A DNA stretch of 27,801 nt, taken from positions 1-27,801 of the IMG/VR virus record IMGVR_UViG_3300030106_004873, one strand, 5' to 3'. Of the stretch, positions 7,876 through 15,385 are shown in pieces (the stretch's first letter is position 1; each line of letters begins with the position of its first letter). Below the pieces are notes generated by a model. The model saw only the letters and a list, made by a program, of their open reading frames with translations. It was not told the DNA's origin and searched no databases. Origin of the DNA: a virus. The translations under genes and the position numbers were made by a program.

Positions 7876-8578
7876 TATTGTAATATTTTTCAACTCTTTC
7901 TAACCATTTCTCTTCATATTGTTTTAATTTTAATTCATCCATTTTAAATTCTTGATAATAAATATCTTTAGTACAAATACATATCAAACCTTGTGTTATT
8001 GGCCCATACTGTTTTTTATGCGCTAATGAATAGGCAGCTATTTGAAAATAGTAGTCCTCTACAAACTCTTCTCTTTTAGCTTTGTTTGATTGCTTGAAGT
8101 CAATGATTGTGGGTTTATTGTCATATAGTCCAACAACGTCTGTAGCACCAGCCCATTTATCCTCATAGGCTAGACTTACTTCGTTACCCCACACCTCTTT
8201 AAGTAGGTCAAGATTGTTTACTATCTCATGAGCCATTAAACGGGCCTGAGCCGCCTCAGGAGCGAGGTTAAGGTAGCCACGACCATCTATGTAGTTTTCT
8301 AAGACATAGTGCATCTCCGTGCCTCTCAGGGCTGCCTGTGAGGTTATTTTAGCTGCCTCTACATACCCCACTCTTTCTCTCCACTTATCAAGCCCTGCCT
8401 TTTTTTCGTCACTTTGTGTGGCACTCAATATTGTTGTAACACTTGGTATTTTTTTGTTACCTACGTTATAGGTTCGTGAGCCGTCCTCTTCTTGCCTAGT
8501 ATACTTCTTATAGTTGTATTTCTTTACTTTTTTGAGATCGGTTATAAAGAATTTGGTATCATGTTTTTCGAAACGCAC
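7838..8578 (-). CDS. PD-(D/E)XK exonuclease, RecB/Cas4-like (246 aa)
   Basis: Phage nuclease of the PD-(D/E)XK superfamily. It shows RGTEMHYVLE (H90), a conserved Glu at VWGNEVSL (E133), the motif II aspartate in GATDVVG (D147), motif III IIDFKQS (D160-x-K162), and the downstream QIAAYSLA (Q179), the order seen in RecB-type and MGME1-like exonucleases. It probably degrades host DNA or processes replication and recombination ends. A GTG start at 8578 lies 8 bases after the stop of the small membrane-protein gene; an overlapping ATG two bases upstream is in a different frame and does not encode this product. The 3' end overlaps the convergent SNF2-type helicase by 38 bases. The C-terminal residues are Glu/Pro-rich and probably disordered. 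The substrate polarity cannot be seen. Confidence 0.88.
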   Translation of the reverse strand: MRFEKHDTKFFITDLKKVKKYNYKKYTRQEEDGSRTYNVGNKKIPSVTTILSATQSDEKKAGLDKWRERVGYVEAAKITSQAALRGTEMHYVLENYIDGRGYLNLAPEAAQARLMAHEIVNNLDLLKEVWGNEVSLAYEDKWAGATDVVGLYDNKPTIIDFKQSNKAKREEFVEDYYFQIAAYSLAHKKQYGPITQGLICICTKDIYYQEFKMDELKLKQYEEKWLERVEKYYNTKATSEPVPQES

Positions 8579-8586
8579 ATGATCTT

Positions 8587-8802
8587 TTAATTCAATTTTA
8601 AAATAAGAGCAACAACAATTCCTATTAAAGTTGTTATTATAAAGGCAGAACTAGATATCATAATTTTCTCTAGTCTATGAATATCTTCATGTAGATCTTT
8701 AATTTTTTTATTAGTCTCTCTTTGCATAATCAGACAAAGTTTTTCATGGTCATCAATCCTTTGATGAGCTAAAGAATCTTTATGAGTTGACTTTCTTGGC
8801 AC
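8587..8802 (-). CDS. Small coiled-coil/transmembrane protein, XhlA- or holin-like (71 aa)
   Basis: Small predicted inner-membrane protein. Residues about 15-48 are charged and helical (DDHEKLCLIMQRETNKKI then LHEDIHRLEKI), suitable for a coiled coil. One hydrophobic helix follows (about 48-69, SSSAFIITTLIGIVVALIL) and the chain ends KLN. This layout, an N-terminal amphipathic helix plus a single C-terminal membrane segment, matches XhlA-type hemolysin/holin accessory proteins and pinholin-like proteins, but sequence alone does not prove a lysis function. No endolysin is recognisable nearby. The start is GTG at 8802, after a GGGGGA that is also coding for the end of the large ejection protein (23-base overlap). 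Lysis is the best guess; a role as a membrane anchor is possible. Confidence 0.62.
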   Translation of the reverse strand: MPRKSTHKDSLAHQRIDDHEKLCLIMQRETNKKIKDLHEDIHRLEKIMISSSAFIITTLIGIVVALILKLN

Positions 8803-11401
8803 TTACAATTCCCCCTTTATTAAAAAGATTTAAGGCTTGTGCCAACTGTAAATTTGATTGTTGGCCTCCACCAATAGGTAGGTTAGATGGTGCAACTTCT
8901 GGTAAAGGTATATCAGCTGTAGTCGGTCCTTGAGCAGTACTTGGTTGTGTTGTGCCCTGATTCAAATCAAAAGGTATTGCGTCCGCTTTAGCTGGATTGA
9001 TATCCTCTTCTGGAAAAAAATCTCCATCAGGTATTTCACCTCTAATTAATTTTTCTATATTTTCTTGATTAGTCTTAATATTAGTTTGAACCAATGAATT
9101 ATTCTCTTCTGTAATTAAGCCCTCTGCAACTAAGGCAGAACCAAACTGACCCATAAATCTAGAGAACTGATTAAAGTTTCTAGACTGAGCACCCTTTGTA
9201 CCATCTATTAAAAATTTCATTAGTCTTGGGTTAGTAAATAATCTTGATAAAGCAGCAGGGGCTAAAACAAAAGCTGTGGCGGTACCGGGATCTATGTAAC
9301 CTTGTCCAGATAAAAACACCGTACCCATTTGTGTTATTGCACCAGCTTCTTTTAACTGTATGAAGATAGTACCTCTTCCTGATTTTACTCCTGGTGCAGT
9401 TATTGCCCCATCAGCAAATTTTAAAGTTTTTACAAACTCTTTTAAATATTCAACTTGGTCTTTATTTAACAAACCACCATTTTCAATAAACTCTTTGTAA
9501 TCTCTTTCTACAAAATCTCTAGCTTTGTTAGCTCTTAAATATAAATATTGATCTTTAGGATCTGTAGATTCAGCTATAAATTTTTTTATGAATTGTCCTC
9601 TTATTCCATCTTTAATTTTATTTGCATCTTCCTCTTTAATTAACCTAGTGCCGGCTCCTTTTTGTCCTGCCACTATGCCATTATCTGTCATATCTAATTT
9701 TTTAAAAAAATCATCCGCTACATCATTTTTACCTTTTATCAAAATTTGATCTAATATTTTTTTCTGTCCTACATCCCTTGTGGCTATTCTAGCTAATATT
9801 CCATTGTTAAACATCTCAGGACCCATTTTATTTAAATTTCCTAATTGTACATTCAAGGCTCTTAAATCTTTTGGAAGAGGTGCTCTATCTAACTCTGCTT
9901 TTAAAAGTTTTTGAATTTTTCTACCCGTCTCTTGAAACAGAGGATCTTTACCTCCAGCTTTTAACGCTTGACTCAATGCTCTATATTCATCTGCAACTTG
10001 GTTAAATGTTGCATTACTAGGTAGTGTACTTAACTCATCTAATAAATTTCTAGCTGATAGAGTAGCACTTTTTTGTGCAAAGCTATTTAATCTTTTTCTT
10101 TCATCTTCTATAATACCTTTTAAACTTTTCGATGATTCTGTTCTTTTTGTTGTTGAATTAAATACATAATTTTTTCTTACTCCATCCCAAGACAAATCTA
10201 TACCATACCCTGGTTTAGGTATTACTTTACCATTCTCTAATGTTTGTTCTGTCAATTCAGCTACTCTTGGTCTTAACTGTTTATAACCATCATCAAGTAT
10301 TCTTCTATATGTTTTATTTCCATCCTTGATTGCGTCTACAATTAAAGTTTCTAATTTTGCTTGATCTAAAACACTTTTGTCTACACCTGATACGACTGTG
10401 TTAACAAACTCATCCATACCACCTAATAACCCAAGTCTTGAACCTTGTTGTGCACTTATAAATCTACCACCACCAAAGAAAGATGCTCCTATAACACTTT
10501 CTAAAGTATCAATAATATTATTTTCTGTAACTAATGCAGGTGTTAAAGATCCTTTTTCTACTCTTTCAAAAAAGTCCTCTCCTCTTTCTCTTTTTAAAAG
10601 ATCAGCACTTTCTTTTGCTTTTTTTGGATCTTTTAATATTGCAATTTGTTCATCAGACATTTTTTTACCAAGTTCTTTTTGTACTTTCACAACTAATTCA
10701 TCTGTTACTGGTTTACCACCTGCAGCTTGTTCTAATAAATTATAATAAGCTTTTTGTCTTGCTATGACATTTGCCGCAAAACGGCCACCTTTAATCATTT
10801 GAATTTTTTGACCTGCAACTTTGTTATAAGCTTTACCTAATGCACCTGCCATACCAAAACCTAAAACCTCACCAAACGCACCTTGTGCAGCACCTCTAGC
10901 AACTTCTTTTACTATGTCCTCTTTAGGATCAAATGTTTGTGCAATAGCTGCTCCTGATCCGCCTCCGAGTGCAGCTCCAACTGTACCTGATCCCATTTTT
11001 GCAACTTGTCTTGAAGATAAATTAATTAACGGTCTGACTAACCTTGCTATTCTTGTGGCAGCAGCGGCAGTACCAATTAATGAACTACCACCAGTAAAAG
11101 GGGCAGCTGCAAATCCAGCAACACCTCCAGCTATTGATAGTCCAACTTCAGCAACTAATCTTTTAAATGTAGGTGAAGATAAAAAACTTTCTGTGTCTTT
11201 ATTATATTTACCTTTTTCAGCCTCTGATAAAACATCTTCAGGTGTTATAAAAACCCTACCTTCATCGATATCTTGAATACCGGTCATCTCATCATCAAAG
11301 TTTCTAGCTTTTAAAAATGTATCAATTGCTATTTGTTCCTGAGGTGTAGGCTCATCTCCCTTAATTTCAAAAGTCTGTCCACCTTGTACTATTTCTGCCA
11401 T
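8780..11401 (-). CDS. Large internal virion / DNA-ejection protein (873 aa)
   Basis: Largest protein of the window. The N-terminus (VQGGQTFEIKGDEPTPQEQI) resembles a short module I recall from marine phage virion proteins. Residues about 83-190 contain three Gly/Ala-rich hydrophobic stretches (GLSIAGGVAGFAAAPFTGG; GTVGAALGGGSGAAIAQ; GAFGEVLGFGMAGALG) that could insert in or cross membranes, as in ejected inner-core proteins of podoviruses. The middle (200-700) is charged and largely helical. About 790-855 is Pro/Gln-rich and probably disordered, ending in the motif FNKGGIV (860-866). No peptidoglycan hydrolase motif is visible. It closes a run of four structural genes and is preceded by CGGAG before its ATG. 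The ejection role is inferred from composition, size and position. Confidence 0.72.
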   Translation of the reverse strand: MAEIVQGGQTFEIKGDEPTPQEQIAIDTFLKARNFDDEMTGIQDIDEGRVFITPEDVLSEAEKGKYNKDTESFLSSPTFKRLVAEVGLSIAGGVAGFAAAPFTGGSSLIGTAAAATRIARLVRPLINLSSRQVAKMGSGTVGAALGGGSGAAIAQTFDPKEDIVKEVARGAAQGAFGEVLGFGMAGALGKAYNKVAGQKIQMIKGGRFAANVIARQKAYYNLLEQAAGGKPVTDELVVKVQKELGKKMSDEQIAILKDPKKAKESADLLKRERGEDFFERVEKGSLTPALVTENNIIDTLESVIGASFFGGGRFISAQQGSRLGLLGGMDEFVNTVVSGVDKSVLDQAKLETLIVDAIKDGNKTYRRILDDGYKQLRPRVAELTEQTLENGKVIPKPGYGIDLSWDGVRKNYVFNSTTKRTESSKSLKGIIEDERKRLNSFAQKSATLSARNLLDELSTLPSNATFNQVADEYRALSQALKAGGKDPLFQETGRKIQKLLKAELDRAPLPKDLRALNVQLGNLNKMGPEMFNNGILARIATRDVGQKKILDQILIKGKNDVADDFFKKLDMTDNGIVAGQKGAGTRLIKEEDANKIKDGIRGQFIKKFIAESTDPKDQYLYLRANKARDFVERDYKEFIENGGLLNKDQVEYLKEFVKTLKFADGAITAPGVKSGRGTIFIQLKEAGAITQMGTVFLSGQGYIDPGTATAFVLAPAALSRLFTNPRLMKFLIDGTKGAQSRNFNQFSRFMGQFGSALVAEGLITEENNSLVQTNIKTNQENIEKLIRGEIPDGDFFPEEDINPAKADAIPFDLNQGTTQPSTAQGPTTADIPLPEVAPSNLPIGGGQQSNLQLAQALNLFNKGGIVSAKKVNS

Positions 11402-11404
11402 GCA

Positions 11405-12262
11405 TTACTCCGTTACTATTTTTATTGCACCACTACCAGTTTTTTCATAACCTATTGGTGTAGTAAAATCTACAAACTGACTTACACCACCAGACTTATC
11501 TAATATTTCTATTGCAGTTTTAAGATCCCCTCCAGTATTCTCTGATATGTCTTGTGCTGCTCCTAAATATTTTTCTAGTGATTCTATCTTCGCTTCAAAA
11601 ACTCTTTCAGTGTCTCCTACTTGTGGTATCAGTTCTCTAATTCTTTCTCTCTCTTGATCTGATACTTGCGCACCTGAAATAGCTTTTGTTAAAAAAATTG
11701 TTGCTTGATCTATTTTTGTTTTGAAACCAGCATATCTTTTTGCATATTCTGTGCCGGCTGCTTTACCAAAAAATCCTCTAAGTCTATCAAAATCACCTGG
11801 ACCCACAGGTCTACCAAGTTCAACATAATCCTTTGCAATATCTCCAAGTAGTCTTCTAGTGCTCATAAAACCTCTTCTTTCTTCTAACTCTTTTGAAGTT
11901 GGTTTTGAAACAACTGTTATTTTACCAGTGCCATCTATTTGAGCGACTGTGCCTTTTGGTAATTTATATGCCTCTAATTCTTTTTCTCCTAAAGTTCTTA
12001 CACCTTTTCCACTGCCTTTAGCTTTCTCTACTTCTAAAATTGTTGCAGGTAATTTTTGTATACCTTCTCCTAACGCAGAGAATACTGGTCCTATACCACT
12101 ACCTTTTGCTTGTAACAATGGAGCTGCAAGTGTTGCTGCATATATAGCTTTTTCTTTTGGAGTTAATGAACCTAAACCACCTTTTTGAAAATGCTTTATA
12201 GTTGGTTTAAGTGATTTAAAATATCTATCTTTAAATAATTTTCTTGTTAAAACTTTATCCAT
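11405..12262 (-). CDS. Putative internal virion / ejection protein (285 aa)
   Basis: Not assigned to a named family. It has a Lys-rich N-terminus with the motif FQKGGLG at residues 25-31, a short hydrophobic helix (AIYAATLAAPLLQA, about 38-52), a Gly-rich linker, and then a long helical region (about 120-250) with many Glu/Lys/Arg residues. It lies three bases upstream of the large ejection protein gene and one base downstream of the Gln/Ala-rich protein gene, so it belongs to the same cassette. In podovirus-like phages three or four such proteins are packaged and ejected ahead of the DNA; this is the likely role. ATG 12262 follows GAGGTAGT, an acceptable ribosome site. The 79-codon frame on the other strand is a shadow. 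Confidence 0.65.
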   Translation of the reverse strand: MDKVLTRKLFKDRYFKSLKPTIKHFQKGGLGSLTPKEKAIYAATLAAPLLQAKGSGIGPVFSALGEGIQKLPATILEVEKAKGSGKGVRTLGEKELEAYKLPKGTVAQIDGTGKITVVSKPTSKELEERRGFMSTRRLLGDIAKDYVELGRPVGPGDFDRLRGFFGKAAGTEYAKRYAGFKTKIDQATIFLTKAISGAQVSDQERERIRELIPQVGDTERVFEAKIESLEKYLGAAQDISENTGGDLKTAIEILDKSGGVSQFVDFTTPIGYEKTGSGAIKIVTE

Positions 12263-12263
12263 A

Positions 12264-13109
12264 CTACCTCGGTTGCATTAAGTTGTAAGCAGAATATGCA
12301 CCCAAACCTGCGCCTATTGCTTGTCCAACTGGATTTGCACCGGGAGCCGTTGTTGCTGTAAGTGTACTCTGTGTTGTTGGTAAGTTAGTCATTATACCTT
12401 TTAAAAATTCTATTCTTTGGAAAGGCTCGTAAGATCTTTGTAAAGCAGTTGCTCTTTGCGCATCTAAAGCAGCTTGACCAATACCTCTTTGAACACCACC
12501 TGCCTGCATCTGTGCTTGTATATCAGCTAATGACATTGCTTGTTGTTGAGCACCAAGTGAGCCCAAAGCAGCACCTGCAGCTAATTGTTGTTGTCTTTGT
12601 GTTTGAGCTGCACCTAATGCAGTTTGAAATCCTTGTGCTTGTGCTTGACCAATGTTTGCTAATCTTGCTCTTTCAATTTCTGCCTCGGCTATACCTTGTC
12701 TTGCACCACCGAATGCACCAGCCCCTACAGCCTGTGCACCAAGTCTGTTTGTTGCTATTTGTGCTTGTCTTGTTATTTCATCTGTTACAAAAGATTGAAA
12801 AGGATTTAAAAATTGTTGAATGTTTGGAGCAGCTTGTGCACCTTGTAATGCAGTTATACCTTGACCTACCGTTCCAGCACCAACACCTGTTTGGCCTGCT
12901 TGTGTAATTGCTGCTTGTTCTATGGCAGATATAGGAGCAACCTGTATTGCTGGTAATGATACCGGTTTTGCCGCTAATGCAGCTGCTTGATCATATAAAG
13001 AAAGTTTTCGTGCCTCTACTCCAGGAGCTTCTCTTTGTGTAACTACTGAACTTCCTGATTGTGCAGGAGCACTTCCTCCGCCTCCACCGCCACCAAATAT
13101 GAAACTCAT
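12264..13109 (-). CDS. Gln/Ala/Gly-rich internal virion protein (281 aa)
   Basis: Low-complexity, almost entirely alpha-helical protein opening with a seven-glycine run (FGGGGGGGS, residues 5-13), followed by repeated Gln/Ala/Gly stretches such as FGGARQGIAEAEIERARLAN and QTQRQQQLAAGAALGSLGAQ. The FGGARQ...EAE segment recurs, as I recall, in ejection-cassette proteins of many podovirus-like marine phages. There is no signal peptide or catalytic motif; a C-terminal Gly/Ala helix (GQAIGAGLGAYSAYNLM) could touch membrane. The ATG shares its A with the stop of the GNAT-like gene (TAATG). A role as a packaged, ejected channel component is inferred from composition and position. Confidence 0.7.
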   Translation of the reverse strand: MSFIFGGGGGGGSAPAQSGSSVVTQREAPGVEARKLSLYDQAAALAAKPVSLPAIQVAPISAIEQAAITQAGQTGVGAGTVGQGITALQGAQAAPNIQQFLNPFQSFVTDEITRQAQIATNRLGAQAVGAGAFGGARQGIAEAEIERARLANIGQAQAQGFQTALGAAQTQRQQQLAAGAALGSLGAQQQAMSLADIQAQMQAGGVQRGIGQAALDAQRATALQRSYEPFQRIEFLKGIMTNLPTTQSTLTATTAPGANPVGQAIGAGLGAYSAYNLMQPR

Positions 13110-13570
13110 TATTTAATCTCCTTAGTATATAAATATCTTTTAACAGCCCAACCTTTTGTTTTTAAAAAAGGCTGCCAACCTGGTCTTGCATGCACCGCAA
13201 TTCTTTTACAATCTGCAGATTTTGCAAGTTTTTCTATTGTATCAGCAAGTTCATCTTGCCACAATTCCCTTTTCTCACCTTTAAGCAAAATAACTTCACA
13301 TTGATTAAAGTTAGGAAGGGCCGTGATTCGTGTAACACAAACACCAAATACTTTGTATTGTTTTCCATCATCAGAACCAAAAAAAATAAATAATTGTAGC
13401 TGGCCTTTTTTAATCATAGTTTTTAAATCAGTTATGCTCATTGGATCTCCATCATATTTCAGACCTTCTCTCAACATGAAGTCTACTAATAACCAGTATT
13501 CATCAAGTAAGTTAGGAAAAACTTCTAGAACCTCTACTTTTTTGTTTATTTTAATTTTGTTTGGCTGCAT
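13109..13570 (-). CDS. GNAT-fold-like protein in the ejection cassette (153 aa)
   Basis: Small alpha/beta protein with the layout of a GNAT acyltransferase fold: an N-terminal helical segment (NLLDEYWLLVDFMLREG), central strands (LQLFIFFGS; YKVFGVCVTRI; CEVILLKG), and a late strand-turn KRIAVHARPGWQPFLKTKGW (R129-G131-W132, G140-W141), which resembles the last part of phage GNAT-like proteins. T7 gp13, encoded beside the ejection proteins, is as I recall also GNAT-like, and the position here matches. The classic acetyl-CoA loop (Q/RxxGxG/A) is not evident, so it may be a structural descendant rather than an enzyme. It overlaps the upstream gene by 20 bases and the downstream gene by one (TAATG). 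Confidence 0.6.
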   Translation of the reverse strand: MQPNKIKINKKVEVLEVFPNLLDEYWLLVDFMLREGLKYDGDPMSITDLKTMIKKGQLQLFIFFGSDDGKQYKVFGVCVTRITALPNFNQCEVILLKGEKRELWQDELADTIEKLAKSADCKRIAVHARPGWQPFLKTKGWAVKRYLYTKEIK

Positions 13571-14468
13571 TTGTTATGTCGTAAATTCTTTTAAATTTTT
13601 TTTGCTGATCGTAAAAAAAGTCTGCACCAGCTTTCCTCATACCCTTAAAATTTTTTGGATCAGCACCAGATAAAATACCTGCACCTAATACTGCGTCTGC
13701 ACGAGATACAAACTCTCCATCAGCTAATTGTGCTAACATTGTATCTTCATCTTTGTCTCCAACACCAGCACCATCTTCAACATAACCCTTTGCCCTAACA
13801 TAATTATTTACATCATTTTCATCGTGGTCAACTTTAGATGGTAAGTAATTTACCCCACCCTGATTATATTTTGGTAAAGCAGTTGCAAGACCACCCTGAT
13901 TTGCATAAAACATATTTGAACCAAATGTCTCTCCTCGTGTAGGCATGACGTTAGTTGCTGGTAAAAAACCACCTTCTAGTTTTTTACTTTGTTCTTCATA
14001 CTCTCTTTTGTAATCTTCTTCCGTGAAAGGTGGTTTGAATTCTGGCTCCTCTCCTCCTAGTAAAGGTAAAATTGTTGATCCAATTAATAATGACTCTAAA
14101 GGATTTTCTTTTGCTTTTGTTAATAATGCACTTAAGCCTTTCTTTTTTCCAGCTTCTGTTGCTGCTGCTTTCATAGTGGCATCTGCAGCTTTTGTTGTAG
14201 CTAAATCAGCTCCACCACCTCTTGCTGCAAAAGATCCTAAATCACTCGCAGCTCTTTGTTGTGCAAAAGAACTAGCACCTGCTGATTGACCAAGTCCTAA
14301 ACCTGAAAATGCTGACCCTTGTCCTATACCCATTCCCAGTCCGCCTGCTTGTCCTATTGCATAAGAACCACCGCCAACAATGGCTGCATCTCTTAATGCT
14401 CTTTTTGTTGATTTACCTCTAAGTTTTTGTACGCCAAATGTGGCTAATGCTATTGTAAATGGATCCAT
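13551..14468 (-). CDS. Gly/Ala-rich virion protein with DGEFV motif (305 aa)
   Basis: First gene of the ejection cassette. Residues 28-70 are Gly/Ala/Gln-rich (IVGGGSYAIGQAGGLGMGIG) and probably membrane-active or disordered; a short hydrophobic helix ESLLIGSTILPLLGG lies at about 125-139. The C-terminal part carries two GG motifs (YANQGGL 188-194; YNQGGV 201-206) and the segment MLAQLADGEFVSRADAVLGA (244-263), a signature I know from virion proteins of many marine and enteric podovirus-like phages (usually with SDGEFV). The end is basic (KKFKRIYDI). No enzyme motif is visible. An extended -10 (TGCTATAAT) lies 15 bases upstream of the ATG. The family is recognised by the DGEFV module; the role as inner-core or ejection protein is inferred. 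Confidence 0.68.
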   Translation of the reverse strand: MDPFTIALATFGVQKLRGKSTKRALRDAAIVGGGSYAIGQAGGLGMGIGQGSAFSGLGLGQSAGASSFAQQRAASDLGSFAARGGGADLATTKAADATMKAAATEAGKKKGLSALLTKAKENPLESLLIGSTILPLLGGEEPEFKPPFTEEDYKREYEEQSKKLEGGFLPATNVMPTRGETFGSNMFYANQGGLATALPKYNQGGVNYLPSKVDHDENDVNNYVRAKGYVEDGAGVGDKDEDTMLAQLADGEFVSRADAVLGAGILSGADPKNFKGMRKAGADFFYDQQKKFKRIYDITNAAKQN

Positions 14469-14482
14469 ATACTAATTTCCTA

Positions 14483-14491
14483 ATTATAGCA
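14483..14491 (-). promoter_or_regulatory. Candidate extended -10 promoter before the ejection cassette
   Basis: The 35-base gap between the glycosyltransferase and the ejection cassette holds TGCTATAAT on the minus strand, a perfect TGnTATAAT extended -10. No good -35 stands at 17 bases, which extended -10 promoters can tolerate. The same nonamer occurs again before the nozzle-like gene at 19894-19902. Predicted start of transcription is about 14476, very near the ATG. Confidence 0.38.
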
Positions 14492-14503
14492 TATATTACC
14501 ATT

Positions 14504-15385
14504 TTACTGTTTGCTTATCAACTCATCGGCAAAGCGACCTTCATAAGCATATTCTCCAATATGAGCTATGGCAGAATCTACATAGACATGACATTTACCG
14601 CCTATGTCTTTCCATAATTTACAAAAACTAAAGTCTTCTCCTAAATATGATTTAGTTACTGGATCGTGTAAACAATCGAAAAAATTCCACAAGTGTGGTC
14701 TATCAATATACTTACCGTTTATTACTGTTTTTTGAACAATTCCTTTATCAGGATAAGCTTTTATCATTTTTTCAAACACCGATCTTTTTATTAACATACA
14801 CCCAGTTGGGCTATGTGTAACTTCCATTACACCATTATCTAAAGTTATACTATTAGGATCACTTACTTTCATGGGATATGCATTCAACCATTTTTTTAAA
14901 TCTTCTGGCTTCCTTACTTTCCCTTGTTGAATTTTATCAAACAGTTTATCCCACATCATAGTTTTTAACGGATACGGTATTGATATTAATTCTTTATCTT
15001 TTTCAATCATTTTAAAAATAGATGGAGAGGGAAAATAAATGTCTGAGTCTATAAATAACATATGTGTTCTTTTACTTTCTAAAAAAGCAGATACACATAA
15101 ATTTCTACCTTGAGTAATTAAAGAAGATTTCAATAAACAAAATTGTGTTTCAACACCTTTTTCTAATGCCATTTTTTGAAATTCTAATAAAGCCTGTGTG
15201 TAGTGTATAGAACATTCACTATGAACTGGTGTTGCTACAAAAATAGAATAATCTTTTTTGCTTTCTTTTTGATTTTTTTTCTTCCATAAAGGCATTCTCG
15301 CCTTGTCATTTAATTCTGTATCTATATTTAATTCAGTTAAAGTCTGGTATGTATCTTCGTTTACAAACTGATCATTTTTTTTCAT
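14504..15385 (-). CDS. Glycosyltransferase, GT-A fold (293 aa)
   Basis: Nucleotide-sugar-dependent glycosyltransferase. The Rossmann-like start is DYSIFVATPVHSECSIHYTQ (about 45-64). The metal and sugar-nucleotide motif is MLFIDSDIYFPS (DSD, 113-115). The acceptor-side segments THSPTGCMLIKRSVFE (190-205) and YLGEDFSFCKLWKDIG (247-262, E250-D251) follow, with H275 near the end as a possible metal ligand. GRNLCVSAFL (93-102) is the usual helix before DxD. It could glycosylate virion proteins, DNA bases or host surface sugars; the target cannot be read. It overlaps the GT-B gene by 14 bases and shares its cassette with a 2OG oxygenase, suggesting a joint modification pathway. Confidence 0.85.
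   Translation of the reverse strand: MKKNDQFVNEDTYQTLTELNIDTELNDKARMPLWKKKNQKESKKDYSIFVATPVHSECSIHYTQALLEFQKMALEKGVETQFCLLKSSLITQGRNLCVSAFLESKRTHMLFIDSDIYFPSPSIFKMIEKDKELISIPYPLKTMMWDKLFDKIQQGKVRKPEDLKKWLNAYPMKVSDPNSITLDNGVMEVTHSPTGCMLIKRSVFEKMIKAYPDKGIVQKTVINGKYIDRPHLWNFFDCLHDPVTKSYLGEDFSFCKLWKDIGGKCHVYVDSAIAHIGEYAYEGRFADELISKQ

Noticed and set aside
10377-10767. Overlapping 122- and 77-codon plus-strand frames
   Set aside because: Both are shadows antisense to the 873-aa ejection protein; low-complexity products with codon use unlike the neighbours.
12449-12907. 152-codon plus-strand frame rich in Leu, His and Val
   Set aside because: Antisense to the Gln/Ala-rich virion protein; the composition is what reversed Gln/Ala codons produce, not a real membrane protein.
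13323-13673. 116-codon plus-strand frame
   Set aside because: Antisense across the junction of the GNAT-like and DGEFV genes, both better supported by overlaps and motifs.
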